A stretch of 64,000 bases of DNA from the NCBI RefSeq assembly GCF_009711205.1, contig NZ_WMIG01000001.1:744001-808000 (forward strand), given 5' to 3'. Both the position numbers and the translations under genes were made by a program. Each line of letters begins with the position of its first letter. Within the stretch, counting starts at the first letter, position 1. The notes beneath the pieces are model-generated. The model did no database searches. It was not told the origin of the DNA and saw nothing but the letters and a program-made list of their open reading frames with translations. Of the stretch, positions 1-9,464 are shown piece after piece. The stretch comes from Paracoccus litorisediminis. GTDB taxonomy: Bacteria > Pseudomonadota > Alphaproteobacteria > Rhodobacterales > Rhodobacteraceae.

Positions 1-1
1 G

Positions 2-1354
2 GACCCGGCAGGCTCGCTGATCATGTTCGCAGGCATCTATTACGGCGGGATGTATGGCGGCTCGACCACCTCGATCCTGCTGAACACGCCCGGCGAAAGC
101 GCCTCGATCATCACCGCGCTTGAGGGCAACAAGATGGCCCGCAAGGGCCGTGGCGGCCCGGCTTTGGCCACTGCCGCCATCGGGTCGTTTGTCGCGGGTC
201 TGATCGCGACCTTGCTGCTGGCCTTCCTTGCGCCAAGCATCGTCAAGGTGGCGCTGGTCTTTGGCCCGCGTGAATATTTCGCGCTGATGGTGCTGGCCTT
301 TGTCACCGTATCCGCCGCCTTCGGGGATTCGGCGCTGCGCGGCCTGACCTCGCTGTTCCTTGGTCTGGCGCTGGCCTGCGTCGGCATCGACCAGCTGACC
401 GGTCAGGCCCGCATGTCCTTTGGCGTGCCGGAACTGCTGGACGGGATCGAGGTCACCACCATGGCCGTCGCCATGTTCGCCATTGGCGAGGCCCTGTTCA
501 TCGCCGGTCAGAAAAACCAGCAAGACGATGAGGTCACCGCCGTCAAGGGCTCGGTCTGGATGAGCCGCAGCGACTGGGCGCGCTCGTGGAAACCGTGGCT
601 GCGCGGGACCTTCCTTGGCTTCCCCATCGGTGCCATGCCCGCGGGCGGGGCCGAAATCGGCACCTTCCTGAGCTACGCCACCGAGAAGAAGCTGTCCAAG
701 CACCCCGAGGAATTCGGCCATGGCGCCATTGAGGGCGTCGCCGGTCCCGAGGCCGCGAATAACGCCTCGGCCGCCGGGACGCTGGTGCCGCTGCTGACGC
801 TGGGCCTGCCGACCTCGGCCACGGCGGCGATCATGCTGGCGGGCTTCCAGCAATTCGGCCTGCAACCGGGGCCGCTGCTGTTTGCCACCAACCCGACGCT
901 GGTCTGGGGGCTGATCGCCTCGTTGCTGATCGCCAATGCCATGCTGCTGGTCTTGAACCTGCCGCTGATCGGGCTGTGGGTAAAGCTGCTGACCGTGCCG
1001 AAGCCGTGGCTTTATGCGGGCATCCTGCTGTTTGCGACGCTGGGCACCATCGGGGCCAACCCGTCAAGCTTCGAGCTGGGGATGCTGCTGGGCTTTGGCG
1101 TGCTGGGCTATGTGATGCGGCTTTTCGGCTATCCGATCGCGCCGATCGTCGTCGGCCTGATCCTTGGCCCGATGGCCGAGCAGCAGTTGCGCCGCGCATT
1201 GGCAATCAGCCAAGGCGACTGGACCGTGCTGGTGCAATCGCCCATCGCCGCGACCCTGCTAGGCATCGCCGCCTTGGCGCTGATCGTGCCGCTGATCCTG
1301 CGCGCCCGTGGCAAGGGACAGGTTCTGGCCCAACTGGGCGGCGACGAGGACTAA
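2..1354 (+). CDS. tctA: Tripartite tricarboxylate transporter permease, TctA family (5' partial)
   Basis: Large membrane subunit of a tripartite tricarboxylate transporter, which with a periplasmic TctC binding protein and a small TctB subunit imports citrate or related carboxylates. The frame is open from base 2, so the gene starts before the window and the ATG at 23 is internal; about 450 of the roughly 500 residues usual for the family are present. The protein is hydrophobic throughout, with about ten likely membrane spans, and keeps the glycine-rich family stretches [19 protein letters not shown] near the left edge and [19 protein letters not shown] in the middle. TctB and TctC would be expected to the left. 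The substrate cannot be told from sequence. Confidence 0.93.
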   Translation, partial: DPAGSLIMFAGIYYGGMYGGSTTSILLNTPGESASIITALEGNKMARKGRGGPALATAAIGSFVAGLIATLLLAFLAPSIVKVALVFGPREYFALMVLAFVTVSAAFGDSALRGLTSLFLGLALACVGIDQLTGQARMSFGVPELLDGIEVTTMAVAMFAIGEALFIAGQKNQQDDEVTAVKGSVWMSRSDWARSWKPWLRGTFLGFPIGAMPAGGAEIGTFLSYATEKKLSKHPEEFGHGAIEGVAGPEAANNASAAGTLVPLLTLGLPTSATAAIMLAGFQQFGLQPGPLLFATNPTLVWGLIASLLIANAMLLVLNLPLIGLWVKLLTVPKPWLYAGILLFATLGTIGANPSSFELGMLLGFGVLGYVMRLFGYPIAPIVVGLILGPMAEQQLRRALAISQGDWTVLVQSPIAATLLGIAALALIVPLILRARGKGQVLAQLGGDED

Positions 1355-1376
1355 GGTCCTTCCGCAACAAAATCGG

Positions 1377-1406
1377 GCCGCCATGTCCTGTGGGCATGGC
1401 GGCTTT
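1377..1406 (+). terminator. Weak intrinsic terminator after tctA
   Basis: A perfect 9-bp stem, GCCGCCATG (1377-1385) with CATGGCGGC (1395-1403), is followed by only three T. It lies 22 bases after the tctA stop and probably ends that operon. Confidence 0.5.
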
Positions 1407-1487
1407 GACCCTTTGCCGCGTTGTGCAAACCGGCGGGAGCGCCCATCTGACTGGTACCGAAACATTCAGGACCAGACAGGAAAAACG

Positions 1488-1640
1488 ATGACCGTCCTTC
1501 ATTCCATCCGACAGGCTTTCAGCACGCTCCGCGCGGCGATCCATGCCGCCTCGGCCGTGGAAATGCACCGTGTGCCGACGGCTCGTGACCTGAACAAGCT
1601 GGGCATCGACAAGGCCGCTTTCCAGCGTATCCACCTGTAA
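1488..1640 (+). CDS. Small DUF1127-like protein
   Basis: A 50-residue protein with a helical N-terminal half (SIRQAFSTLRAAIHAA) and a C-terminal segment, ARDLNKLGIDKAAFQRIHL, that resembles the L-x-D-I-G-I-x-R signature of DUF1127 proteins. These are small arginine-rich proteins, some of which bind RNA. The ATG at 1488 is preceded by a purine-rich site (AGGAAAAACG). It has its own strong terminator, so it is a single-gene transcript. It lacks the usual double-arginine-rich end and is shorter than the two other DUF1127 genes of this window (23949 and 50219), so the family assignment is likely but not certain. Confidence 0.72.
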   Translation: MTVLHSIRQAFSTLRAAIHAASAVEMHRVPTARDLNKLGIDKAAFQRIHL

Positions 1641-1683
1641 GCACCCCCTTCTTCCTCCCTCCCTCTCTTCTGCCCAATTCATG

Positions 1684-1716
1684 CCGCCCGTGTCCTGTGA
1701 CCGGGCGGTTTTTTTT
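1684..1716 (+). terminator. Intrinsic terminator after the small DUF1127-like gene
   Basis: CCGCCCG (1684-1690) pairs with CGGGCGG (1702-1708) and is followed directly by eight T (1709-1716). It is the cleanest terminator in the window and sits 43 bases past the stop codon. Confidence 0.9.
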
Positions 1717-1843
1717 CGTGCCCGATTGTCAGAGAATTGTCGCATGACTGTCGGCCCGCCGTCATGCCCCACTGCGATAGGGTCCGCGATACGAGGCGCG
1801 GACAGCGCCCGTGCAAGCGATCATCAGCTAGCCAGAGGCCGCC

Positions 1844-3700
1844 ATGACCAAGAAAACCACGCTTGACCTGTCCTGGGACGAATTCGACGAGTTGCGCGAT
1901 CCGCGTCCCGCCCGCCAGCAATTCGACGAGGTCGTCGACCGCGCCATCTCGCGTCGTGGTTTTCTGGGTGTTCTGGCGGTCGGCTCGGGTGCAGCGGTCT
2001 TTGGCTCGGCGTTGCTGGGCGCGACCTCGGCCCGCGCGCAGGCGGCGGCCTTCAAGTTCGAGCCGGTCGCCGCAGGCACCGGTTTCGAAATTCAGGTGCC
2101 CAAGGGCTATGCCTGGAAGCCGCTGGTGCGCTGGGGCGATGCGCTGGTCACCGAGGCCAAGGACAGCTTCTCGGCCGAAACCGGCGTTTCCCTTGCCATG
2201 TCCGACAAGGTCTTTGGCGAGAATACCGACGGGATGGAGCTGTTCGAGGTCGCCGGCAAGCAGGTCATCGCCGTCAACTCGGAATATGTGAACCCCGAGA
2301 TCAACCTGCCGGTCGAGGCCGAGGGCACCCCCCGCACCGCCGAGGAAGTCCAGCTGCTGAAGAACATGCAGGGCGTGACGGTGATGGAAGTGGCCGATAC
2401 CGGCGCGGGTTACGGCATCGTTCTGGACAGCCCCTATAACCGCCGCATCACCAATGACACGCCGATGACCCTTGGTGGTCCGGTTGCGGGCACGGATTTC
2501 GTGAAGACCGCCGCCGATCCCGATGGTCGGGCGGTTCTGGGTACGCTGAACAATTGCGGCTCGGGCCGGACGCTGTGGGGCACCTATCTGACCTGCGAGG
2601 AAAACTTCAACGGCTATTTCGGCATGACCGCCGAGCGCGAGCAGACCCCAGCCGAGAAGCGCTATGGCCTGAAGGGCGAAAGCCAATATGCCTATGAAAA
2701 GTTCGACGCGCGTTTCGACCTGATCACCAACCCCAATGAGCCGAACCGCTTCGGCTGGGTGGTCGAGATCAATCCTGCCGACCCGAAATCGACCCCGGTG
2801 AAGCACACCGCCCTTGGCCGCTTCAAGCATGAGAATGCCGAGATGGCGCAGGCGAAAGACGGTCGCATTGTCGTCTATCTGGGTGATGATGAACGCGGCG
2901 AGTTCATCTATCGCTATGTCTCGAACGGGACCTGGGCCGAGGGTCAGCCGACCGAAGGCCTGCTGTCCGACGGCACGCTTTACGTCGCGCGCTTCAACGA
3001 CGACATGAGCGGCGAGTGGCTGGCGCTGACGCCCGAGACCACCGGCATGACCCTGCCCGAGTTGCTGGTCCATGCCCGTCTGGCCGGCACCAAGGTCGGC
3101 GCGACGACCATGGACCGCCCGGAATGGATCGCCGCCCATCCCGCGAAATGCGAGGCTTACTGCGCGCTGACCAACAACTCGAAACGCGGCGGCGAGGCGA
3201 TGCCGACGAACGCCGCCAACCCGCGCGAGGCCAATGAATTCGGCCAGATCGTGCGCTGGCGTCCCGAGGGCGAGGATCATGGTGCCGACAAGTTCGCCTG
3301 GGATCTGTATGTCATGGCCGGCAACCCCAATGTCCACAAGGACGCCTTTGCCGGGTCGCCCAATGTGAACGCGGGCAATATGTTCAACTCGCCCGATGGT
3401 ATGGCCTTTGACAGCGAAGGCATGCTGTGGATCCAGACCGATGGCGAGGACAGCAACGAGGGCAATTTCGCTGGCATGGGCAACAACCAGATGCTGGTCG
3501 GCAATCCCGAAACCGGCGAGATCGCCCGCTTCCTGACCGCCCCCAACGGCGCCGAAGTCACCGGCCTGTGCTGGTCGGCGGATAAAAAGGTCGCTTTTGT
3601 CGGCATCCAGCATCCCGGCGGCAGCTGGCCCGACGGCAATGGCAAACCGCGTTCCAGCGTGATCGCGGTCTGGCGCGAGGATATGTCGACGATCGGCTGA
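1844..3700 (+). CDS. phoX: PhoX-family alkaline phosphatase, Tat-exported
   Basis: Periplasmic phosphomonoesterase of the PhoX family (DUF839), a metalloenzyme using iron and calcium that frees phosphate from organic esters. The 618-residue protein starts with a long N-terminal region and a twin-arginine signal (SRRGFLG, arginines at 37-38, hydrophobic stretch, then ARAQA near 66). The family signature [21 protein letters not shown] lies near residues 232-252 and supplies the metal-binding cysteine and glutamates. A second conserved block, [20 protein letters not shown], is near the end. It is alone on its strand with no pst or pho genes next to it; no clear Pho box was seen. Start chosen at ATG 1844 because it keeps the signal peptide. 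Confidence 0.93.
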   Translation: MTKKTTLDLSWDEFDELRDPRPARQQFDEVVDRAISRRGFLGVLAVGSGAAVFGSALLGATSARAQAAAFKFEPVAAGTGFEIQVPKGYAWKPLVRWGDALVTEAKDSFSAETGVSLAMSDKVFGENTDGMELFEVAGKQVIAVNSEYVNPEINLPVEAEGTPRTAEEVQLLKNMQGVTVMEVADTGAGYGIVLDSPYNRRITNDTPMTLGGPVAGTDFVKTAADPDGRAVLGTLNNCGSGRTLWGTYLTCEENFNGYFGMTAEREQTPAEKRYGLKGESQYAYEKFDARFDLITNPNEPNRFGWVVEINPADPKSTPVKHTALGRFKHENAEMAQAKDGRIVVYLGDDERGEFIYRYVSNGTWAEGQPTEGLLSDGTLYVARFNDDMSGEWLALTPETTGMTLPELLVHARLAGTKVGATTMDRPEWIAAHPAKCEAYCALTNNSKRGGEAMPTNAANPREANEFGQIVRWRPEGEDHGADKFAWDLYVMAGNPNVHKDAFAGSPNVNAGNMFNSPDGMAFDSEGMLWIQTDGEDSNEGNFAGMGNNQMLVGNPETGEIARFLTAPNGAEVTGLCWSADKKVAFVGIQHPGGSWPDGNGKPRSSVIAVWREDMSTIG

Positions 3701-3714
3701 CGTCATACGTTGCG

Positions 3715-3758
3715 CCGGGGCTCCGCCCCGGATCCCGGGATATTTGGGCAAGAAAGAA
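3715..3758 (+). repeat. Hairpin plus 3'-end element copy 1 (degenerate)
   Basis: A hairpin CCGGGG-ctccg-CCCCGG (3715-3731) is followed at 3738-3758 by a degenerate copy of an element seen five more times in this window (consensus GGGTATTT-N3-AAACG-N2-GAA; here GGATATTTGGGC then AAGAAAGAA). It starts 38 bases after the phoX stop and points the same way as phoX. Confidence 0.5.
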
Positions 3759-3788
3759 GCCGGGCCGCATTGCTGCGACCCGGCTTTT
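3759..3788 (+). terminator. Intrinsic terminator after phoX
   Basis: GCCGGGCCGCA and TGCGACCCGGC form an 11-bp stem with one mismatch and a 4-base loop, followed by TTTT (3785-3788). Confidence 0.75.
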
Positions 3789-3929
3789 GCATGGCTGAAG
3801 CGAGGCTGCAACAGTAGCGGCCTGTCGGCAGCGGCCGGGCGAATTTCGTTTCCAGACCCGCAGGATGATGAGAGCATCGCCCCGCAATGCACTAATTTGA
3901 CGAACTATCCTTGTGATTGGAGTCCTGAA

Positions 3930-4616
3930 ATGCAGAAGCAATTGGGCGCGGAAGCGCTTGGCACGTTCTGGCTGGTTTTCGGCGGTTGCGGCAGCGCCAT
4001 TCTGGCAGCCGGTGTGCCTGATCTGGGCATTGGATTTTTGGGCGTTTCGCTCGCGTTCGGTCTGACGGTCGTCACCATGGCCTATGCGGTCGGCGGCATC
4101 TCGGGCGGGCATTTCAACCCGGCGGTCACGATCGGTCTGGCCACCGCGGGGCGTTTTCCCGGCGGGCGGGTCGTGCCCTATATCATCGCGCAATTGATCG
4201 GCGCGATCCTTGCGGCGGCGGTGCTATATGTCATCGCCTCGGGCAAGACCGGGGCAAACCTGGGGTCATTCGCGGCGAATGGCTATGGCGCGGCCTCTCC
4301 CGATGGCTATTCGATGCTGTCGGGGCTGGTGATCGAGATCGTGCTGACCGCGTTCTTCCTGTTCGTCATTCTGGGCGTGACGCATGGGCGTGCGCCGGTG
4401 GGCTTTGCGCCACTGGCCATCGGCCTGACCCTGACACTGATCCACCTGATCTCGATCCCGGTGACCAATACCTCGGTCAATCCGGCGCGCTCGACCAGTC
4501 AGGCACTGTTCGCAGGCGGCACGGCGATTTCGCAGCTGTGGCTGTTCTGGGTCGCGCCGATCGTCGGTGCGGTGATCGGCGCGGTGATCTGGAAAGCGGT
4601 GGGCGAGACCGACTAG
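3930..4616 (+). CDS. aqpZ: Aquaporin Z
   Basis: Water channel of the major intrinsic protein family in the inner membrane. 228 residues, close to the 231 of the E. coli protein, with six membrane spans and both pore motifs: HFNPAVT near residue 61 and VNPARS near residue 185. The arginine that follows the second NPA and the narrow-pore residues point to a water channel rather than a glycerol facilitator. The ATG at 3930 was chosen because it is preceded by TTGGAGTCCTGAA and begins the conserved first helix; the longer open frame upstream runs through the phoX terminator. It converges on glmS with only 16 bases between the stops. Confidence 0.96.
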   Translation: MQKQLGAEALGTFWLVFGGCGSAILAAGVPDLGIGFLGVSLAFGLTVVTMAYAVGGISGGHFNPAVTIGLATAGRFPGGRVVPYIIAQLIGAILAAAVLYVIASGKTGANLGSFAANGYGAASPDGYSMLSGLVIEIVLTAFFLFVILGVTHGRAPVGFAPLAIGLTLTLIHLISIPVTNTSVNPARSTSQALFAGGTAISQLWLFWVAPIVGAVIGAVIWKAVGETD

Positions 4617-4632
4617 GTCCCGCCCCAGGCGG

Positions 4633-6450
4633 TCATTCGACCGTCACCGACTTCGCGAGGTTGCGCGGCTGGTCCACATCCGTGCCCTTCGCGACAGCGG
4701 TGTGATAGGCCAGATATTGCATCGGCACGGCATAGAGGATCGCCGCGAAAGCGCCCCCTCCGGAAGGCAGGGTCAGGCTGGCACGGATACCGTGCCCGCC
4801 TTTCTCGATCCCCTCGGCGTCGGAAATCAGCAGTACTTGCCCGTGGCGGGCCATGACCTCTTGCATGTTCGAGACGGTCTTGTCGAACAGCGCGTCGCGC
4901 GGAGCAACGACCACCACCGGCACATTGCGGTCGATCAGCGCGATCGGGCCGTGCTTGAGTTCGCCCGAAGCATAGCCTTCGGCGTGGATATAGCTGAGTT
5001 CCTTGAGCTTCAGCGCTCCTTCCAGCGCCACCGGATAAAGCGGCCCGCGGCCCAGATACAGCACGTCCTGCGCCTCGGAGAGCCAGCCCGCAAGGCGGCG
5101 GCATTCGTCGCTGACGGCCAGCGTCTGGTTCAGCAGCCCCGGCAGCGCCCGCAGATCAGCCAGATGCGCGCGCAATTCGCCATCTGTCAGGCGACCCCGG
5201 TCATGGGCGGCTTTCAGCGCCAGCACGGCAAGGACCGCAAGCTGGCAGGTGAAGGCCTTGGACGAGGCCACGCCGACCTCGATCCCGGCCAGCGTCGGCA
5301 GGGCGATGTCCGCGTCCCGTGCGATGGCAGAGGTGCCGACATTGACCACGCCGACGGTCTTGGCGACCTTGTCACGCGCGTAATGCAGCGCGGCCAGCGT
5401 ATCGGCCGTCTCGCCCGACTGGCTGATGAACATGGCCCAGCTGCGGGGCGACAGAGGCGGCTCGCGGTAGCGGAACTCGGAGGCCACATCCAGATCACAG
5501 GGCAGCCCGGCGATGCTTTCGAACCAGTAGCGGGCGACGCAGGCGGCGTAATAGGCGGTGCCGCAGCCCACCAGCGTCAGCCGGTCCACGTCGCGGAAAT
5601 CGATGGCCTCGGGCAGGACGATGCGACCGTCCTTGATGTAATGCTCAAGCGCATCGCCCAGCACGGCGGGCTGCTCGGCGATTTCCTTGGCCATGAAATG
5701 GCGGTAGCCGCCCTTGTCGATCTGGGTCGCGCCCACGTCGATCTGTTGGATCTCGCGGTTGGCGGGTTGGCCTGCGGCGTTGAAGATCTGGGCCCCTTGC
5801 CGGGTGATGATCGCGTGATCGCCGTCTTCCAGATAGGTGATGCGGTCGGTGAAGGGCGCCAGCGCCACCGCGTCCGAGCCGATGAACATCTCGCCCTTGC
5901 CATGGCCGACGGCCAGCGGGCTGCCCTTGCGGGCGGCGATCATCAGGTCGCCCTCACCCTGGAACAGGAAGGCCAGCGCAAAGGCACCATGCAGGCGCGA
6001 CAGCGTGGCGCGGGCGGCCTCAACGGGGCCAAGGCCCTGATCCATGTGCCATGCGGTCAGCAGGGCGACGGTTTCGGTATCGGTGTCGGATTCGGGCGTC
6101 AGGCCCAGCGCCACGACCTCATCACGCAGCTCGCGGAAGTTTTCGATGATGCCGTTATGGACGACGGCCACCGGGCCGCGGCGATGGGGATGGGCATTGG
6201 CCTCGGTCGCGGCACCATGGGTGGCCCAGCGGGTATGGCCAATCCCGGCATGGCCGGGCAGCGGCTCATGCACCAGCCGGTCGGACAGGTTGACCAGCTT
6301 GCCCACCGCACGGCGGCGGTCAAGCTGCCCCGAGGCATCGACGGTGGCGACGCCGGCGCTGTCATAGCCGCGATATTCCAGACGCTTCAGCGCCTCGACC
6401 AGTTGGGGGGAAACTTCGTGGCTGCCCAGAATGCCGATGATTCCGCACAT
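4633..6450 (-). CDS. glmS: Glutamine--fructose-6-phosphate aminotransferase (isomerizing)
   Basis: Makes glucosamine-6-phosphate from fructose-6-phosphate and glutamine, the first step towards UDP-GlcNAc for peptidoglycan and lipid A. 605 residues, full length. The N-terminal class II amidotransferase domain begins MCGIIG with cysteine 2 as nucleophile; two SIS sugar-isomerase domains follow, with GCGTAYY, SQSGETADTL and SSKAFTCQ visible, and the usual C-terminal end NLAKSVTVE. It starts one base after the glmU stop, so the two genes form an operon glmU-glmS for consecutive parts of one pathway. No glmS ribozyme is expected or seen. Confidence 0.98.
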   Translation of the reverse strand: MCGIIGILGSHEVSPQLVEALKRLEYRGYDSAGVATVDASGQLDRRRAVGKLVNLSDRLVHEPLPGHAGIGHTRWATHGAATEANAHPHRRGPVAVVHNGIIENFRELRDEVVALGLTPESDTDTETVALLTAWHMDQGLGPVEAARATLSRLHGAFALAFLFQGEGDLMIAARKGSPLAVGHGKGEMFIGSDAVALAPFTDRITYLEDGDHAIITRQGAQIFNAAGQPANREIQQIDVGATQIDKGGYRHFMAKEIAEQPAVLGDALEHYIKDGRIVLPEAIDFRDVDRLTLVGCGTAYYAACVARYWFESIAGLPCDLDVASEFRYREPPLSPRSWAMFISQSGETADTLAALHYARDKVAKTVGVVNVGTSAIARDADIALPTLAGIEVGVASSKAFTCQLAVLAVLALKAAHDRGRLTDGELRAHLADLRALPGLLNQTLAVSDECRRLAGWLSEAQDVLYLGRGPLYPVALEGALKLKELSYIHAEGYASGELKHGPIALIDRNVPVVVVAPRDALFDKTVSNMQEVMARHGQVLLISDAEGIEKGGHGIRASLTLPSGGGAFAAILYAVPMQYLAYHTAVAKGTDVDQPRNLAKSVTVE

Positions 6451-6451
6451 G

Positions 6452-7792
6452 TTACTGACCCTTCTTCTGGCGCAAAGCCTGCATCAGGCGGGTGGCAAGG
6501 CCGGGTTTCGTCACCTGACGCGCGCGGCCAATGGCCATCGCGTCATCGGGCACATCCTCGGTGATGACCGAACCCGAGCCGGTCATGGCGCGGTTGCCCA
6601 CGCGCACAGGCGCGACCAGCATCGTGTCCGAGCCGATGAAGGCATGGGCGCCGATCTCGGTCCGGTGCTTGCCGACGCCGTCATAATTGCAGGTGACCGT
6701 GCCCGCGCCGATATTCGTGGCCTCGCCGATATGGGCATCGCCCAGATAGGTCAGGTGGCCCACCTTGACGCCTTCGTCCAGCACCGAATTCTTGATCTCG
6801 ACAAAGTTGCCGACATGCACGTCGCCGCCCAGCTCCGCGCCGGGACGCAGGCGGGCAAAGGGACCTACGGTCGCGCCCGAGCTGACATGACAGCCTTCCA
6901 GATGGCAGAAGGGCAGGATCTCGGCCCCGCTTTCGACGGTGACGCCGGGACCGAAGACCACGTTCTGGCCGATGATCGCATCGCGGCCGACAAAGGTGTC
7001 CAGCGCGAACCAGACCGTGGCCGGATCGGCCAGCGTCACCCCATCCTCAAGCGCGCGGATGCGGGCGCGGGACTGGAATGCGGCCTCGGCGGCAGCCAGT
7101 TCCTCGCGGGTGTTGATGCCAAGGGTTTCGGCTTCGGGACAGGTCACGACCTCGACCCGGCGGCCCTCGGCGCGGGCAAGGGCGGGGATGTCGGTCAGGT
7201 AATACTCACCCGCCGCATTGGCATTGCCGATCCGGGGCAGCAATTCGCGCAGCAGCCCGGCATCGGCGGCCAGCACGCCGGAATTCACCAGACGGATGGC
7301 GCGCGTGGCCTCATCGGCGTCCTTGTACTCGACGATCCGCTCCAGCCCCTCGGGGCCGGTCACCAGACGGCCATAGCGGCCGGGATCGACAGCCTCGAAG
7401 CCCAGCACCACGACATCGGCGGAATGGGCGGCCAGCGCCAGCAGCGTCTCCTCTCCGATAAAGGGGGTGTCGCCATACAGCACGATCACCCGGCCTTCGA
7501 AGCCCTCAAGCTGCGGCAGCGCCTGGCTGACGGCATGGGCGGTGCCAAGCTGCTCTTCCTGCAGGGCGACCAGCGCCTCGGGGTCCAGCTTGCCGACCGC
7601 CTTCTTCACCGCATCCGCGCCGTGGCCGGCGACAACCACGACCCGCTCGGGTTCGACCGCACGACCGGCGGCCAGCGCATGCGCGACCAGAGGCACGCCG
7701 CCCAGACGGTGCAGCACCTTGGGCAGGTCCGACTGCATCCGACTGCCCTGACCGGCGGCCAGAACGATGAGAGCGACGGGATTGTCTGACAT
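6452..7792 (-). CDS. glmU: Bifunctional N-acetylglucosamine-1-phosphate uridyltransferase / glucosamine-1-phosphate acetyltransferase
   Basis: Performs the last two steps of UDP-N-acetylglucosamine synthesis: acetylation of glucosamine-1-phosphate and transfer of UMP. 446 residues. The N-terminal nucleotidyltransferase domain carries LAAGQGSRM near residue 12 and the Rossmann-like core; the C-terminal half is a left-handed beta-helix with hexapeptide repeats, including NIGAGTVTCNYDGVGKHRT, the conserved acetyltransferase stretch. It is the first gene of the glmU-glmS operon and is divergent from gph with about 100 bases between the starts, where the promoters of both must lie. Confidence 0.98.
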   Translation of the reverse strand: MSDNPVALIVLAAGQGSRMQSDLPKVLHRLGGVPLVAHALAAGRAVEPERVVVVAGHGADAVKKAVGKLDPEALVALQEEQLGTAHAVSQALPQLEGFEGRVIVLYGDTPFIGEETLLALAAHSADVVVLGFEAVDPGRYGRLVTGPEGLERIVEYKDADEATRAIRLVNSGVLAADAGLLRELLPRIGNANAAGEYYLTDIPALARAEGRRVEVVTCPEAETLGINTREELAAAEAAFQSRARIRALEDGVTLADPATVWFALDTFVGRDAIIGQNVVFGPGVTVESGAEILPFCHLEGCHVSSGATVGPFARLRPGAELGGDVHVGNFVEIKNSVLDEGVKVGHLTYLGDAHIGEATNIGAGTVTCNYDGVGKHRTEIGAHAFIGSDTMLVAPVRVGNRAMTGSGSVITEDVPDDAMAIGRARQVTKPGLATRLMQALRQKKGQ

Positions 7793-7895
7793 GACGGCCT
7801 CTTGCCTGTTTCTTATCTGATCTTGGCGTTCTACCTATGGGGCGGCATCGGGGAAAGACCCCGGCGCATCACACATCTTGACGGAAGGTTACAGC

Positions 7896-8573
7896 ATGGC
7901 GGGAACGGTGGTCTTCGATCTGGACGGGACGCTGGCCGATACTTCGGGCGATCTGATCGCGGCGGCCAATGCCTGTTTCACGGATCGCGGCCTTGGCCGG
8001 CTTCTGGACCCGGTCGCGGATGCGCTGATCGCCTTTCACGGCGGCCGCGCCATGCTGCGCGCGGGCTATGCAAGGATCGGTGCCGACACCCTGTTGCCAC
8101 CCGGCGCCGAGGATGAGGATTATCCCCGCCTGCTTGACCATTACGGTGCCCGCATCGCCGTCCATACAAGGCTTTATCCGGGAACCGAGGCCGCGCTGGA
8201 TCGTCTGGCCGAGGCCGGCCACCTTCTGGCGGTCTGCACCAACAAGCCCGAGGCGCTGGCCGAAATCCTGCTGCGGGAACTGGGCATCCGCGATCGCTTC
8301 GCTGCGATGATCGGCGCGGATACGCTGCCGGTCAGGAAGCCCGACCCCCGCCCCTATGCCGCCGCGGTTGAGGCGGCGGGCGGCGAGGTCGCGCATTCCT
8401 TCCTTGTCGGAGACACCGAAACCGACCGCAAAACCGCCGCCGCTGCGGGGGTGAAAGTTGCGCTGGTCGCCTTTGGCCCCGAGGGCGAGGCGCTGACCCG
8501 CCTGGCCCCGGAAGCTATGCTCAAGCATTTCGATGACCTGCCCGCCTTGGCGCAGGACTGGCTGGGCGCATGA
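7896..8573 (+). CDS. gph: Phosphoglycolate phosphatase (HAD family)
   Basis: HAD-superfamily hydrolase that most likely removes phosphate from 2-phosphoglycolate, a product of DNA repair and, in autotrophs, of Rubisco oxygenase activity. 225 residues, with motif I FDLDGTLADTSGDL at residues 6-19 (nucleophile DLD), motif II VCTNKP and motif IV VGDTETDRKTAAAAG. ATG 7896 was preferred over a TTG 18 bases upstream because GGAAGG sits seven bases before it. Within HAD proteins, exact substrate is uncertain; the cap-domain size and the DTETD motif fit Gph. Confidence 0.88.
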   Translation: MAGTVVFDLDGTLADTSGDLIAAANACFTDRGLGRLLDPVADALIAFHGGRAMLRAGYARIGADTLLPPGAEDEDYPRLLDHYGARIAVHTRLYPGTEAALDRLAEAGHLLAVCTNKPEALAEILLRELGIRDRFAAMIGADTLPVRKPDPRPYAAAVEAAGGEVAHSFLVGDTETDRKTAAAAGVKVALVAFGPEGEALTRLAPEAMLKHFDDLPALAQDWLGA

Positions 8574-8597
8574 TAAAGGGGGGCCAATAGGCCCCCC
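8574..8597 (-). terminator. Intrinsic terminator after bfr (also stops gph readthrough)
   Basis: GGGGGGCC (8578-8585), a 4-base loop and GGCCCCCC (8590-8597) form a perfect 8-bp stem. Read on the minus strand it is followed by TTTAT, so it suits bfr best, but it lies between the convergent gph and bfr stops and may act both ways. Confidence 0.75.
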
Positions 8598-8619
8598 GTT
8601 GACGAAGGTCCCGGTTGGA

Positions 8620-9105
8620 TCACTCGGCTTCGTTGGCCGGTTTCGCGTTGAGATGGCCGTAATTCTGCGCGCCGATCGACTCGTACAGGTCAAGCTGGGT
8701 TTCCAGGAAGTCGATATGACCTTCCTCATCGGTGATCAGCGCTTCGAACAGATCCTTGCTGACATAGTCCTTGACGGATTCGCAGTGGTCGCGCGCCTCG
8801 ACGTAAAGCGTGCGCGCGTCATATTCGGCAGCCAGATCGGATTCCAAAGTTTCCTTCAGGTTCTGGCCGATGCGCAGCGGGTCCAGTTTCTGCAGGTTCG
8901 GATGTCCCTCAAGGAAGATGATGCGCTGGATCAGCCGATCCGCGTGATTCATTTCCTCAATGGATTCGGCACGGGACTTCTCGGCGATGCGGCCGTAGCC
9001 CCAATCATCCTGCAGGCGGTAATGCAGCCAATACTGGCTGACAGCGGTCAGTTCAGACCGTAGCGCTGCGTTGAGATACTCGATGACCTTGGCGTCGCCC
9101 TTCAT
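8620..9105 (-). CDS. bfr: Bacterioferritin
   Basis: Haem-containing ferritin that oxidises Fe(II) and stores it as a mineral inside a 24-subunit shell. 161 residues, typical length. Ferroxidase ligands are visible in helix motifs [10 protein letters not shown] (Glu18), EEMNHADRL (Glu51, His54), the middle EYDAR segment and [10 protein letters not shown] (Glu127, His130); methionine 52 in EEMNHAD is the haem ligand. A good AGGAG site lies before ATG 9105. It is transcribed together with the ferredoxin gene bfd just upstream, whose end overlaps the start of bfr, giving a bfd-bfr iron storage and release pair. Confidence 0.97.
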   Translation of the reverse strand: MKGDAKVIEYLNAALRSELTAVSQYWLHYRLQDDWGYGRIAEKSRAESIEEMNHADRLIQRIIFLEGHPNLQKLDPLRIGQNLKETLESDLAAEYDARTLYVEARDHCESVKDYVSKDLFEALITDEEGHIDFLETQLDLYESIGAQNYGHLNAKPANEAE

Positions 9106-9343
9106 GGATTGCTCCTTTGCGCGTGGCTCGTAGACCCCGAAGAATGGGGGGCACGGCCAGATTATCGCAATGGCGCATCGTGTCTAGGAACAAGGGCATG
9201 CAGCTGCCGCAATCGGGCCGCTTGCCAAGGGTATGATAGACTTTTCCGGGGGTTATGATCGCTTCTGGATCGGCTGCACGCATCCAGTCCACCGCCGCGC
9301 GGATGTCATGGTCGGAGATCTGGGAGCAGTGGCAGATGATCAT
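9053..9343 (-). CDS. bfd: Bacterioferritin-associated ferredoxin
   Basis: [2Fe-2S] protein that passes electrons to bacterioferritin so that stored iron is released. The start at 9343 gives [18 protein letters not shown]; cluster cysteines are the CHC pair at residues 4 and 6 and the CGSC pair near 48-51, the Bfd pattern. The protein is 96 residues, with a basic tail of about 35 residues ([20 protein letters not shown]) beyond the cluster domain, and the reading frame runs 53 bases into bfr. Such a long coding overlap is unusual; the cluster domain alone would already be complete before it. Confidence 0.9.
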   Translation of the reverse strand: MIICHCSQISDHDIRAAVDWMRAADPEAIITPGKVYHTLGKRPDCGSCMPLFLDTMRHCDNLAVPPILRGLRATRKGAIHEGRRQGHRVSQRSATV

Positions 9344-9464
9344 GGGACTCACCTCAGGAATGCGCAAAACTTACTGATTCCGTGCGGCATGTAAAGCCTG
9401 AGCTTTTCACTTTGTGATTATCCGCCGCCTTGACGCTGGAATTCAGCGGCGCGAGAAGCCCCAT

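Noticed and set aside
1679..3892. 737-codon open frame opposite phoX
   Set aside because: The amino-acid make-up is the low-complexity kind produced by the reverse strand of GC-rich genes; no start site or domain, and phoX is clear on the other strand.
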